DNA of 64,000 nt from Strongylocentrotus purpuratus. Taxonomy: Eukaryota; Echinodermata; Echinoidea; Camarodonta; Strongylocentrotidae. A model generated the notes under the pieces. The model ran no database searches and was not told where the DNA came from. It saw only the letters and a program-made list of their open reading frames with translations. Position numbers and translations under genes: made by a program. The DNA lies in contig NW_022145604.1 of the NCBI RefSeq assembly GCF_000002235.5, forward strand, positions 31,093,857 to 31,157,856. Direction: 5' to 3'. Shown one piece after another: positions 22,201 to 34,700 of the stretch (the first letter of the stretch is position 1; every line of letters begins with the position of its first letter).

Positions 22201-23800
22201 TTTTGCTGGCTGAAAATTTGAAATCATGTAAATCCTATGGTAAACAAGAGATAATACCAACTAGACATTCCTCTTAAACGATTAGAACTAGTAATTGCCT
22301 CTATGTGGAATTATATCAAACCATATAATGCATTTTAAAAACGCGTTGCGAAAATACGTCTAGAAGGTAGTTATATTGTTAGACCCTTGTATCGCAAAGT
22401 ATACGTTTTGTGCTGGGTAAAGACTCGATAACTTTAATTTCGGTCATTATAAGAAGCGAGTTATCGATGTGTATTAACGATAATGTACCCTTAACATCTA
22501 ATTTTATCCATGTTATTAACAAATTAATATAAGTAAATCAGTCACTCAGCAGCGTCTGACAGTGAAGTCTAGATAGTAAACGGTTTCCCTTGCGTAACTA
22601 GTGACAGTAATTTCACTGATAGGACATGACCTACTTGACCGTTCTCATGATTCCTACAAAGTTCTACAGATTGAATTTGATGTTGGCTGCAAAAGGGATA
22701 CACTACCTTTAAAATAGGACCTGACGTTTACCCGTTACGCGGGAGGTGTTATTGACTGACGCACGGGTGCGTCACCGACTGACATGGTGTATGACGTTCG
22801 GGTGTTAGTCTACAAGCTCAGACCCTAATTTGACACTTTATCAAAAAATCATTGTGCCTTGAGAGAAGCCTAGCCCAGCTACCTACTGGTTGTGTCAATA
22901 TAGGTCAGGAGCAGCTACAGTATGGCCTATGGTAGTCTTATAGTGCAGACTCACTTTTACGACTGTGCTTGCAGACTATTCGGGTGTGACGTCATACAAG
23001 TGACTACAAATTGAGCAGTGTAAATATTAGCCTTCATAGGCCCCTTACCCTTATTAGCGCAGGTAACATTTAAAAGGGAAGTCTATCCTGATATTAGTTG
23101 GTTTTTAATAGAAACGGAATATAAATATAAAACGAAGAGGTCAGTGAAAGTTTTAGCGAACATATTTTTACACAGGAAAATACAACTATTTTGCAAGATA
23201 ATGGATAAATTAGGTAGTGCATAACGTGTACAATTATTTCCTAGATGATATAATGATACCTTTTGCTTCTCATTTTCTTACAGTTGTATAGTATATCAAT
23301 TAAGTCAGGACTTGACTATTAAATAAACCCAGATACATGAAACAAATGCATACATGTATTCTAAATAAGCTTTCGGGTATGGGAAGACAATCTTATTGCT
23401 CATCAATACCTAAATTGCACAAATTATGTTTAGTCATATTAAAGAAAAAATATTCATGCCAGGAAACTGTCACATAGACTCCATCATGCTCTTTGGAGTA
23501 AATACTTGCCAAAAAATGAATAATTTCTGGTGAAAACTTGTCAAATCAGTTGTCAAATCACGTCATGTATATTTCGAAAACAAGAAAGCCCGGCTGAGGA
23601 AATGAATATACAAGCATCAATTATCAGAGTGAGGAATTGTCTTTGTGTTGCGCCGTTCTTTGTTGTGTTGTCCTGTGTTGTACCGTGTTCTGTCACTATC
23701 CATGTACTAAATATATTTCAATATTCTGGGCTAGGAAAGCTTTTCTAACAATGTTGAGAGGCAGTCCATCTACACCATAAAATTAATTTGATGTTTCTAC
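22201..23800. other. Repeat remnants, no gene recognised
   Basis: Apart from the R2 fragment and an R3 fragment (about 23070-23180, AAGTCTATCCTGATATTAG then GAAGAGGTCAGTGAAAG), I find no assignable feature. The short frame at 23530-23748 has no recognisable motif. Confidence 0.5.
22540..22712 (+). mobile_element. Miniature element 3' fragment, family R2
   Basis: Shares GTCTGACAGTGAAGTCTAG, CAAAGTTCTACAGA and TTTGATGTTGGCTGCAAAAG with the complete R2 element at 52311-52841, ending in ACTACCTTTAAA. Only the right half is present. Confidence 0.65.
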
Positions 23801-23940
23801 TTTCAAGTTTATTTGTTTCACATTTCACAAAAAAATAATTCACATAATTGACAAAATTAGAACATTATATGAAATGAAATATACTAAAAGTGTCACATTA
23901 TATAATTAATATTATTTTGAGCAAACTATTGCTCAAAAAC
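23801..23940 (-). mobile_element. LINE 3'-end remnant (minus strand)
   Basis: ACTTTCAAGTTTATTTG followed by AT-rich UTR-like sequence, the reverse complement of a CAAATAAACTTGAAAGT LINE tail. It directly precedes the oppositely oriented LINE A. Confidence 0.35.
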
Positions 23941-24419
23941 TAAATGAGTACTTTGTCAAAAAAACATTCCTTCTGCAAATAATTGTGTTAACGAGGCTTT
24001 AGTAACACCGGCACACCATTCTTTTCAGTTTAGACAAGTGGATTCAAACGCTGTTTTAAAGGTATTAAATAGCCTATCGTTGAAAAAGGCAATAGGGTGT
24101 AAGCTGATTAGAATGGCCACCCCGTACATTGTGCAGCCTCTGACGTCTATAATTAACTCGTCTTTGCACACAGGAATTGTACCTAATACGTGGAAAAAAG
24201 CCCGAATTGTTGCGATTCACAAAGGAGAGTCTAAGGAATTGTGTAACTATAGACCTATTTCGATTTTACCCATACTATCAAAAGTTTTAGAGAGAATGGT
24301 CTTCAATCAAATCTATGACTACTTAAACGCCAATACATTGTTGAGCATTTACCAGTCAGGATTTCGACCCAATCACTCTACAGCTACTGCTCTACTAAAT
24401 GTAACAGATGACTGGTTAA

Positions 24420-24804
24420 AGATGAAGTTGAGTTCTGGTCATGCGATAGCATTGTGAAAGAAACGGTGTGTAACCGACCAGAAAAGGTTGATCATCTAGC
24501 ATGTAAGAATTTGTGTGTATTGCAAGGTTCTGGAATCATCAAAATGATAAGAAATGTGACCAAGTCTTGGTAAAGTTACAAACACTTGCACAGAAAGATG
24601 TATATGGGACTACACGAACACATGGCGTAAAAAGCCGGCCCCCGATTTTTACGATGTTACATGCATATTTAGAAGATGAAGGCATTTGAAGAGCCATGCT
24701 TTTCAGGGAACATGTCTTAACTGATGTTCTTCCACACTTGCATAATAAGAATGAGTAATGCTCACTAATTATTTTTCACCTCTTCCCAGAACTCAACCTT
24801 CTCT
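24420..24804 (-). mobile_element. TTAA-flanked miniature element, family R4, inside LINE A
   Basis: Ends AGATGAAGTTGAGTTCTGG and its near reverse complement CCCAGAACTCAACCTTCTCT, flanked by TTAA at 24416-24419 and 24805-24808. The interior runs in the opposite orientation to the 12.2-kb copy. Collapsing the two TTAA to one restores LINE A's frame across the junction (DDW-LTS-INEGQIV), so the LINE sequence itself documents the target site. Confidence 0.82.
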
Positions 24805-24880
24805 TTAACAAGCATAAATGAAGGTCAAATTGTATGTGCGGTAATGCTAGATCTAAAAAAGGCTTTTGATACCGTTGACT

Positions 24881-24884
<4 letters not shown>

Positions 24885-24911
<27 letters not shown>

Positions 24912-27640
24912 CACATCTTTAAAAAGGGTAGCCCGATCAGCATGAGCTGGTTTTCATCAGGGCCCTTTACAACATACATGGTTCAATAATAATGTCAATC
25001 AAAACAACAATAAATGCACATTATAATATGAGAGATAATTCGGACATGCAATAAAAAGGCGATACAGTACATTTCATAGTATACGAAGTTCAAATTAAGA
25101 TAAGGTATGCTATAGATATTTATAAAATTGTTGCGAATATTTCAATGTTAAAAAAAGTTTACCGTCACCATTGAGTAATTATAAAATGTATACAATTAAA
25201 TACTTTCCCAGTTTATAATTAAAACTATTGTAAACAAACAACAACAAAAACCCACAATTAAAATATATATATATATACATGTAGTTGACATTTGTACGCA
25301 ATAACACATAGTATTAGGTTAAAGTTAAAACAAAGTATGGTATAAATATCAAAACAAATTATTGCAATATATTTCAATGTTAAAAAAGTTTGCCGTCACC
25401 ATTACGTTATACCATATATACTATTAATACTTTCCCATTTAATAATTTAAACTATTAATTATAAAAACAAATAGTTGACATATTATGCACATAAATATAA
25501 TAACATGCATATGTTAGTATCATAGTCAATTCATAACATGGTATTGCTTAAGTACATGAAATACAATTTCAAAGATTCCTTGATTGAGGTTTAAAAAAAA
25601 CAACAAAAAAAACATCAATGATAATGTTGTTTAGCATATTGATAAAATAAGTAAGCAAGATTCATTATTGGCGTGTGCTAATTAAAATAAAATGTTAAAG
25701 GAGATTGCAACATTCATATTGCACGGCAATGAACAAGAGCGTTCCAGACTCAGTGTGATAAATTGCTTTTGAATACGTTCAGATTGGGGGAGAACCTGGT
25801 TTCTATGGGTAAATTATTCCAGAGTGTTATTGCAGAGTTTACAAAGGAGCGCTTAAAAAATTCTGTATTGCACCTATTGGATTCCAGCTTAAGTTGGTGG
25901 GAATTACGTGTCATGCGTTGTGCTACATCATCATGTAAAATAAATTTGTTTGCCAATAAGGCAGGTGCAAGATGGTGAACACATTTAAATGCCATAATCC
26001 CCATTGCTCTTGAATACAATGCCTCAAGTGTTGACCAATTAAGTTGTAATAAAACCTCGTGTGAAGGAGTTGACCACGAACATCCAGATATAATATATGC
26101 TGCTCGTTTATGTAATTTATTTATAGTTTCATAATTATGCAGGGATCTATTTGTCCACACAGTGCAGCAGTACATAGCATGAGGTAGAATATAGCCCCAG
26201 TATATCATACTCAGATAATGTTTATTGAACGTGCCTTTGAGTCTTCTTAGAATACCTAATTTCTGTTTCATTTGTAAAGCTACTTTTTCGACATGCTTCG
26301 AAAATAAGAGATTGCTGTCTACTATAACACCGAGGCATTTGTACTGTGTCACACATTCAATCGGTGTTGTCTTTATACGCACATTTAAATTATTTTCGTT
26401 TAGCGTCTGTAACTTTTGCTTCGACCCAATAACCATTACCTTTGTTTTAGTAGTATTCAATAGAAGTTTATTTTTTTGCGTCCACGAATACACTTCATCT
26501 AAAGCAAGATTTAGTTTCGTTTGGATCTCAGATAATGTTTTGCCTTGTACCGACATGGTCGCGTCATCTGCAAATAAAAACATGGCCGCACTATGAATAC
26601 TAGTGGGCAAGTCATTAATAAATATCAAGAATAACAATGGCGCTAAGACAGAACCTTGGGGTACACCGTAATTAATTGTTCTCGTTGATGACTTTTTACC
26701 TTTAATAGACACAAACTGGCTCCTGCCTCCTAGATAGGACCGAAACCATTTTATGGCTCTATCCGTGCAACCAACGTTTTTTAACTTCATTAATAGAGTT
26801 GAGTGATTCACTGCATCGAATGCCTTCCTCATATCAATATACGCAACACCGTTTAAGTTGCCTTTGTCCACGTTTTGGGCCCATACATCTACCATACAAA
26901 GCAGGGCAGTTTCGCATGAATGGTTGGGGCGGAAGCCAAACTGCCTTTCTGTTAATATCTTATTTACTTTTAAATATTCTTGAAATTCCGTGTTCACAGC
27001 TTTTTCCAGTATTTTGGATGGTATGGACAATAACGAAACTGGTCTATAATTTTCAACGCTGAGTTTACTTCCAGCTTTATAAATAGGTTGGACTCGTGCG
27101 ATCTTCCATTCATCAAAAAAAATTCCCTGATCCAAAGATGAATTAAGTATATAAGTAAGGCTTTGTATTACATTTTGAGAATTGCATGCAAATTTTAGTA
27201 ATTTTATTGAAACATCGTCTGGGCCGGTGGCTTTTTTAATTGGGATACGTTCGATTTCCTTCATAACAAATTCATCTGTTGTAACTGGGAGATCAAACGA
27301 ATTGACTGGAGGAACGGTATCAACAGTATCGCTGTGCACAGATGGTTCACTAGCTCTATCAATGGTGGAGTTGTTAACATCATTTTCAAAGTTAAGAGGA
27401 TTAAACATAGTATCAACTGCGTCCACAAAGTAATTGTTAAAGTGATTGGCTATCTTCTCGGCATCAATTACTTCTTCACCATCTACTTCCAGTTTAAGGT
27501 TACTCTCTTTTTTAGATGATGATATGAGTTTCAAAGTTTTCCACATGGCGTTAGGAGTTCCGCCGTTCTCATGGAGTAGAGCATTTATATAATCATTTGT
27601 TACTATTGAGAAAATTATGTATGTACGGGTTGGATGAACC
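24885..27640 (-). mobile_element. LINE B (CR1/L2/Jockey-like), 5'-truncated, inserted in LINE A
   Basis: Minus-strand ORF2 C-terminal two thirds, intact for about 620 residues (25750 to about 27605). Reverse transcriptase motifs in order: KKATGPDDVSIKLLKFA, NYRPVSLLSIPSKILEKAV, QFGFRPNHSCETALL, AYIDMRKAFDAVNHSTLL, NYGVPQGSVLAPLLF, FLFADDATM (catalytic FADD) and KCLGVIVDSNLLFSKHV, then a tail ending ITLWNNLPIETRFSPNLNVF. No endonuclease: 5'-truncated. The 3' UTR (24885-25749) carries a duplicated segment of about 235 bp and ends in an (AAATA)n tail at 24885-24912. Confidence 0.82.
25147..25440 (-). repeat. Duplicated segment in the LINE B 3' UTR
   Basis: TTTCAATGTTAAAAAAAGTTT plus ACCGTCACCATT at about 25141 recurs, slightly changed, at about 25372 (GTTTGCCGTCACCATT); flanking sequence such as AAGGTATGCTATA versus AGTATGGTATAAA also matches. 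This is a direct duplication with a period of about 235 bp within the LINE B 3' UTR. Confidence 0.6.
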
Positions 27641-29239
27641 ATCACATGGTTTTCGAACTATTTACATGATCGAGTACAATCTACATCTGTTAACGATATA
27701 ATGTCAGATTTTTTGCCAATTGAATGTGGAATTCCCCAAGGATCCATTTTAGGACCCCTGCTCTTCATATTACATGTTAATGATTTGCCACGTGGCCTCA
27801 CCCACTGTAAAGTAAGCATGTATGCTGATGATACGTTAATATATTGTTCGGCAAATGATACTATAGAATTGAGTGAGAAGATAAATGAAGACCTAGAATA
27901 TGTTATAAAGTGGTTGATACAAAACAAACTAAATTTGAATATAAAGAAAACTGAATACATTGTATTCGGTACGAAACAACGTCTGGATAAAGTTAAAGAT
28001 AATGATTTAAACATTACTATAGACAATACTGTGTTAACTCGAGTTAGTAAGTGTAGACACCTTGGGGTAATTTTAGATGAAAGGTTATCATGGCAAGAAC
28101 ATATTAATACTATTCATAAAAAAGCAAGTAACGGATTATATATGCTGAAATCTATAAGAAATATAGTCAATTAATATGAAATGAAATTGGTTAATAATTC
28201 ACTAGTATTGTCTCACTTAAATTATTGTGATGTATATGGGGTGGATGTGGAAGTACACAGAAAAACAAATTACACAAAATTCAGAATAGAGCAGCACGAA
28301 TAATTAATAGGTCCTCTTGGTATTCCTCATCAGATGAAAATTTAACAAGACTAAATTGGAATACACTTGACAATAATAGAACAAAGAATGTAGCAATTAT
28401 GATGTATAAGATTGTCTCAAAACAAGCTCCTGAGTATTTAGTAGAAAGGTTTATATTTGCTGACCATACATACAACACACGTTCAAGTCTGTATAATGTG
28501 AAAACAATAAGACAAAAGACTGAGACTATGAAAAGATCTTTTAAATATAGAGGGGCCTTAACATGGAATAACTTGCCACATGATGTACAAGGTGCTAAAT
28601 CGTTAAATATTTTTAAGGCAAAGCTGACGTAATACGAAATAAGTGTGTGGGAGGGGCTAACTTATTAGCTTAAGAGAGCTTTGTTGTTGTTTGTTTTTAA
28701 GGTTTTATAGTTGCATACATATCTTCATACTTTCAACCTATTCATCATTCTTATTTATGTTATATTACTCCTACGCATTATGTTTTAAATGTCTAATCGT
28801 GTGCAATATGATCTTTACAATACGATATCAGTTTTTGTCTCTTTAAAAACAAAAACAATTTAACTGATCCATATTCATAATGCTCTTAAATATTTATTAT
28901 CATTCCATACTTCATTTTACTTCTACTTAATATGGAATACGCATTCGTCTTAATTTCATAATTATTACACATTCTACATTATGTGTGTTTTCTTTTGTTT
29001 ATTGTTTTAAAGTTTGATTATTTAATATTTAACATGAATACATAATATGTTCTTAACTTATTTATAATCTTGTAAAACTTCTTTTTGTTTTTATTTTATA
29101 TATATGCAAACAGATTATGATGATCATAACTTATTTCAATTGTTTATCTTTTGGGTCTACCAATATAGTTCTAATTAAGTAAAGTGTTTTCAGCTTATTT
29201 CCTATATATTGTCATGTTATGGTTGTGAATTTGTCAGTG

Positions 29240-29816
29240 TTATATTACTTTTGTAAAACTCTGCTGCCAGGCTTGTAACACGCACGCGTTCTTGTGAACA
29301 CATCACCCCAGTACTTCGCGAATTGCATTGGTTGCCGGTGACATACCGCATTATGTACAAAATCTTAGTTTTAACTTATAAATGCATTCATGAATCGGCA
29401 CCGATTTATCTGCAAGAATTAATCGAGGAATACAAACCCTCACGCAATTTACGGTCTTCTTCACAATTAAACCTCGTATCTACTTCTGTGTCAACTCTCT
29501 CTTATGGTAATCGCTCCTTTCGCAAAGCTTCTGCTGAACTTTGGAACAGATTACCTTTAAATGTAAAAAACTGTCAAACCGTTAACCTATTCAAAACTAG
29601 TCTCAAGACACATTTATTCAAAATTGCGTTCGATGATTAATTAACTCTGTTCACTTTGATGTGCATTCCATATGTATTGTAATTTGTATGTCTATTTGCA
29701 TTTTTAGTTTTGTATAAGATGTAATTGTATATCATTCTATTTTGTTTGTTATAGCGCTTAGAGACTTCGGTGGTAAGCGCTTTATAAGTAACGTTTTTAT
29801 TATTATTATTATTATT
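29240..29816 (+). mobile_element. LINE C 3' fragment (L2/CR1-like)
   Basis: The reading frame through 29323-29640, extended upstream in sequence, gives the C-terminal LINE signature ARLVTRTRSCEHITPVLREL, HWLPVTYRIMYKILVLTYKC, FRKASAELWNRLPLNVKNC and FKTSLKTHLF. A short UTR with GTTATAGCGCTTAGAGA and an (ATT)n tail at 29795-29815 follow. It is 5'-truncated near 29240, and the LINE A 3' UTR appears to resume after it. Confidence 0.7.
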
Positions 29817-29933
29817 GTTTATATGTCATGATTATGTTGTTTTTTTATCGACACGGCCCTGATTGAAACCAGTCTGCGAACTGTTTCGGGCTTTTACCGT
29901 GTATAAATAAAATAAACTCAAACTCAAACTCAA

Positions 29934-30363
29934 TTCTTTAAAAAGACGTCGAAATTAATTGTATTGAATAGAAGGTTATACAGGGTGAATTGTGAGGAAC
30001 CTATTAAAAAGCTTAGCTTGTAGATTATAGGTTCCCATAAATAAAACTAACATTTGATTGAAGTGGTTGTAATGGTGTAGGACGTAACAATAATAATAGG
30101 TGGGCAAGAAGGCCTTGACATAAGATGATATACAGCGTGAAACAAGCAAAAATAGCAAATAAAGCAAACAAATTAATTTGTTACCAAAGAAATGACTCGA
30201 TAGTCACTATCGAGTTTCATCAACATTTGTCCACCGACAACTGTCAGCCCTGGAAAATAGACGCCCCCCCCCCTGATCGACCGTGACCCTTGCCCTTATC
30301 AAAAACATATACATACAATATCCACTCTGTTTGTGCTATATCGCATGCTAAACTACTAATTAC
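29934..30363. other. Gap before METTL27 copy 1, no gene recognised
   Basis: AT-rich sequence with a C run at 30267-30275. No coding sequence or bounded repeat is seen. The block shared with METTL27 copy 2 starts near 30440. Confidence 0.5.
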
Positions 30364-30408
30364 CATGCCATTTCTGCCGGCTATGACGTCATAGCCGGCA
30401 GAAATGGC
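30364..30408. repeat. Perfect palindrome centred on a CRE (TGACGTCA)
   Basis: The sequence at 30366-30409 equals its own reverse complement: arms TGCCATTTCTGCCGGCTA and TAGCCGGCAGAAATGGCA around the central TGACGTCA. AATTAC flanks it on both sides (30358-30363 and 30409-30414), which would fit insertion with a 6-bp target duplication. It lies about 160 bases upstream of the METTL27 copy 1 start codon; I see no counterpart upstream of copy 2. TGACGTCA is the consensus CREB/ATF site. Confidence 0.8.
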
Positions 30409-30564
30409 AATTACAGCGCAGGACGCGCGGAACGAGATTCTCTGCGAACTGACTTAGGGAGCATATAGTTTAGCAGCCCCAGACCAAGTCCATGCTCAGA
30501 ACATGCCAGTCAGCAGCTGTTGTCCTCAAGCGCTTTATTGGAGAATTGGATATATCACAACACA

Positions 30565-30687
30565 ATGTCAATGGCGACTGGTGAAGATGATTTACATTGG
30601 AAGAATTTGTATTCTGCAACCTCTGGGGATCTTGATCTAAAGCGCCTTGAGGAAGCCTACAAGGGATGGTCAGAGACATATGATGAG
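30565..30687 (+). CDS. METTL27: METTL27 copy 1, exon 1
   Basis: 41 residues ending EEAYKGWSETYDE, which corresponds to the YDRWAPDYD segment of METTL27. Donor GTATAT, phase 0. Confidence 0.88.
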
Positions 30688-31552
30688 GTATATATTTTTC
30701 ATTTATTATTCATCTCCGATAATATAGCATGCAAGAAATCTATGCTAACGGCTTGAAGAGCTAGATGTCATAGCATAACGCATATCTAACTCTTTAATTT
30801 TCAATTATTTGATTTGTATTCTTCTTTAATGGTTTCACAAGCCAGTTACATTTTACCTAGCGTAAAGGGTTCGGTAATAAAATGAAACATGATATTAGTA
30901 TCACCTAGCTATAAAGAGTAAGTCAACCATGATATTAGGTTGGTTAGAATAGAAGCAGAAAAATAATAGAAACAGGTCAGTCCTAGTTTGAGCAAATTCT
31001 GATTGAAATAAGAAATATTATGAATTTTTGAAGTTGCGATTAATCAAACACAAATTGGCAACTCTGTGAATATCTTACGAGCTCCCCTCCGATTTGCTCT
31101 GTAATTAAAAGTCCATAAACTTTCATATTCTTCGTTAATAATGACAGAATAGATTTTTTTCACTCATGGGTTGTATAGAAATTATGTAGTGACATACTAT
31201 TTATTCATTGTAAAATGTAATTTTAGCAAATTTCGTTTAAATTTAATTTCATATTATCACCTTATTATACCTACTTTTCTTTGGATTAACACTTCTCGTA
31301 TGTCGTCATATCTCAAAATCATCATTCACCCATTGTGTAAACATGTACAGAGCTCTCTGAATATGATATACAAGTACTATGTAAGCATTTATATCAGCAA
31401 TGTTATATGTTTTGATTGTTGTTTGGTTTGTTGTTTGGTTAGTTTGGTTTGTATTTTGCTTTTGTCGGTGAAAAGAATCTTATTAAAACTCCGATAATGT
31501 TATTCCCTTCCCGTTGTCCTGCTATTCTCACTAGCGCTGGACCTAATATATA

Positions 31553-31584
<32 letters not shown>

Positions 31585-31690
31585 AATAATGAAAATAACA
31601 ACACCAGTAACAATAGACATTAAAGCAGAACATATATAGAACACGTACTAACGTTAATACTAATACTACTATTAATAATGATAATGATGA

Positions 31691-31722
<32 letters not shown>

Positions 31723-34700
31723 ATGATAATACAAATAATGATAAAACCGTCTTTTCGTTTCAGGATCAGGTCAAAATGAAATTTAACGGCCCTCATCAAG
31801 CAGCACAAAAACTGTCCAGCTTGATGGCAGATAAAAGCAAGAAGATCCTAGACGTGGCTTGTGGAACTGGAGGGGTCGGCAAAGAGGTAAATAATACAAC
31901 CCATCTTAAAGCCCCGCTGCACTTCTTATAGCTACTTGCGCCCTCTATACAGCCAACAATGCCTAAGCGGTACCCGTTGATCCCCATTCAATTCAATTAT
32001 TTTTATTCATCCAAATTCACAAGAATACATGGGAATTTTTTTTGGTCACACATTGTACAAACACGTAATATATATCGAAAATAATATCGTTAGTGACTTT
32101 CGTTTGTCTCGCAATGTATGGTCAGCAAGGGATCAAAAGATCATATATATATATATAATAATAAACTATATCGTTGTGTTTATAATCAAAGAAGAACCAT
32201 CAAAATAAAAGATAGACAAGATAGAAATATTCTTATATTCTAGTATTACACATTGAAAGTGATGAGAAGAATAGAACATCAGTGTGAAGGAAGGAAGGAA
32301 AACCACGCCAAGCCGATACTTGGGCCCACATGCCCTGTTCATTATGTTAATTGAGAGTTGATTTGATGAGACAACCATCTGCCAGTGACTTGCAGGAAGG
32401 GATAATCCATCCATGCCAAATTAGTGCAGGGAGGCTTTAAAGAGAAGGTTGAGGTCTGTCTAAAAAGATGTAAAGTAATATGTGAACTTTCTCGTTTTTT
32501 TTATGTCATTTTGGAAGAATAGGCCAATTATTGAACAAACATCACTGCAATGGATTGCTCTCCCATATTCAAAATTTGACAACAATCATCTGAAATGCTT
32601 GGATATTGTGAAAGAAACGTTGTAGAATTGATCAGAAAAGTTTGATCATCTAGCATATTGGTACGTAGTATTGGTGTATACTGCAAGGTTCTGAAATCAT
32701 CAAAATGATAAGAGATTTCTGCCCAGTCTTGGTAAAGTTACAAGCACTGTACACATAGAGATGAATATGGGACTACGCGACACGTGCGCGATATCTATCC
32801 GGTCCAGATAGATATAATAATTTACCAAATATATCAATTAGTAGGCGGATTCCCGGAAAAATGTGTTTCATCACGAATTATTCAAACATATTCTTTCACA
32901 TGATTGGTAATACGAGCTTTCATTTCTTTTCTTTTTTGAGAGGGGGGCGTTTCAAAAACTGGTCTATACCTTAAACTTAAAGATAAACTTGAGTTCTGGT
33001 TTAAAAAAAGAAAGAAATGAATTCTCACACAATCAAACGAAACTTACACTGAATGTTCAAGATTACAAATAAATGTCATTTGCACAAAAAAATTGGTAGA
33101 AAATGTATACTGGCTGAGTAATGAGCACAGAAAGATAAGGAAATCAAGATACTGTAAGTAGGCCCGACACCATTTGTGACATCTTTCTGTGTACAGTGCT
33201 TGTTACTTTACCAAGACTGGGCCAAATTTATTATGATTTTGATGACTCCCCTTGCAGTACACACCAATATTTACATGCTACATGATCAACTTTTTTTCGG
33301 ATCCATTCCACACCTTTTCATTCACGATGCAATCGCATGACCAGAACTCAACTTTATTTTTAATCGTATCAAGTTGGTACGAACAGGAAGAAGGTCCGAG
33401 TAAGAGGGTGTGAGCAACTAGTAATGGTGTAATTGAAACAGGGGCGTAAATCCCGGGGGGGGGGGAGGGCTGCATCCCCCCTGGTTTGAAGTAGGGGGGA
33501 TGACCTGTACAATCACCCCCCTGATATTACCAAAAAAAAAAGAGAGGAAAAAGAAGGAAGAAGAAGAAGAAGAAAAAAAATGTGATTTTGTTCAGTTGCA
33601 GCATAATGCATGAGAAATGAGTTATTTTGTTTATGTATAGCCTACACGTATACAGTATGTCACGATAAGGAAACGTCAAGGCTTCCGCGCTTCGCGCGAG
33701 AGGGGGAAACTGAGTTCAGATGAATAGGGCTTATTAAGAGTCAAAAACGGTGCAACGAATCGTCTTCTTTCTATAATAATTAAATCAAACGTCTAAGCTT
33801 TTCGCGCTTCGCGCGGGAAGGGGAAACTGAATTCAAACGAGAATTAAGAGTCGAAAACAGTACACTCAATCGTCTGCTTTCTCTAATAGTTTAAGGAAAC
33901 GTTAAGGCTACCGCGCTTCGCGCGAGAGGGGGGGGGGGGGAACTGAATTCAGATAAATAGGGCTTATTAAGAGTCGAAAACGGTGCAACGAATCGTCTCC
34001 TTTCTATAATAATTAAATCAAACGTCTAAGCTTTTCACGCTTCGCGCGGGAAGGGGAAACTGAATTCAGACGAGAATTAAGAGTCGAAAACAGTACACTC
34101 AATCGTCTGCTTTCTCTAATAGTTTAAGGAAACGTTAAGGCTTCCGCGCTTTGCGCGAGAGGGGGAAACTGAATGCAGATAAATAGTGCTTATAAAGAGT
34201 CGAAAACGGTGCAAAGAATCGTCTTCTTCCTATAATAATTAAATCAAACGTCTAAGCTTTTCGCGCTTCGCGCGGAAAGGGGAAACTGAATTCAGACGAG
34301 AATTAAGAGTCGAAAACAGTACACTCAATCGTCTGCTTTCTCTAATAGCTTAAGGAAACGTTAAGGCTTCCGCGCTTCGCGCGAGAGGGGGGAACTGAAT
34401 TCAGATAAATAGGGCTTATTAAGAGTCGAGCACGGTTTAGCAAATCGTCTACTTTCTCTTATAATTTAATGAAACGCCAAAACTTCCGCGCGGGAGGGGG
34501 GGGGGAGGGGGGGAACTGAATTCAGAAAAGGATTTACAGTCGAGAACGGTACAGCAAATCGTCTCCTTTTTATAATAATTTAATGAAACGCCAAAGTTTT
34601 CGCGCTTCGCGCGGGAGGGGGGGGGGGGGGATTCATTCAGACAAGGGTTAACAGTAGAGAACGGTACAATAAATCTTTTACTAATAATTTAAGGAAACGT

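Larger units (their letters stand above)
23946..29933 (+). mobile_element. LINE A (CR1/L2/Jockey-like), interrupted by other elements
   Basis: Reverse transcriptase read in + segments: 23998-24418 (VLERMVFNQIYDYL, SGFRPNHSTATALLN), 24806-24880 (INEGQIVCAVMLDLKKAFDT), about 27640-28174 (ECGIPQGSILGPLLF, MYADDTLIY) and on to 28632 (FKYRGALTWNNLPHDVQ). The 3' UTR continues to a (CTCAAA)n tail at about 29914-29933. The copy lacks the endonuclease and carries small frame changes, so it is dead. It is split by an R4 miniature element, LINE B in the opposite strand and probably LINE C. Confidence 0.75.

Noticed and set aside
25750-27645. Functional host reverse transcriptase gene
   Set aside because: The long open frame is a 5'-truncated LINE (no endonuclease, tandem tail at the 3' end, lying inside another LINE).
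30520-30564. Upstream in-frame start of METTL27 copy 1
   Set aside because: The extra 15 residues (MSSSALLENWIYHNT) have no counterpart in copy 2, where an in-frame stop lies upstream. The shared MSM start is preferred.
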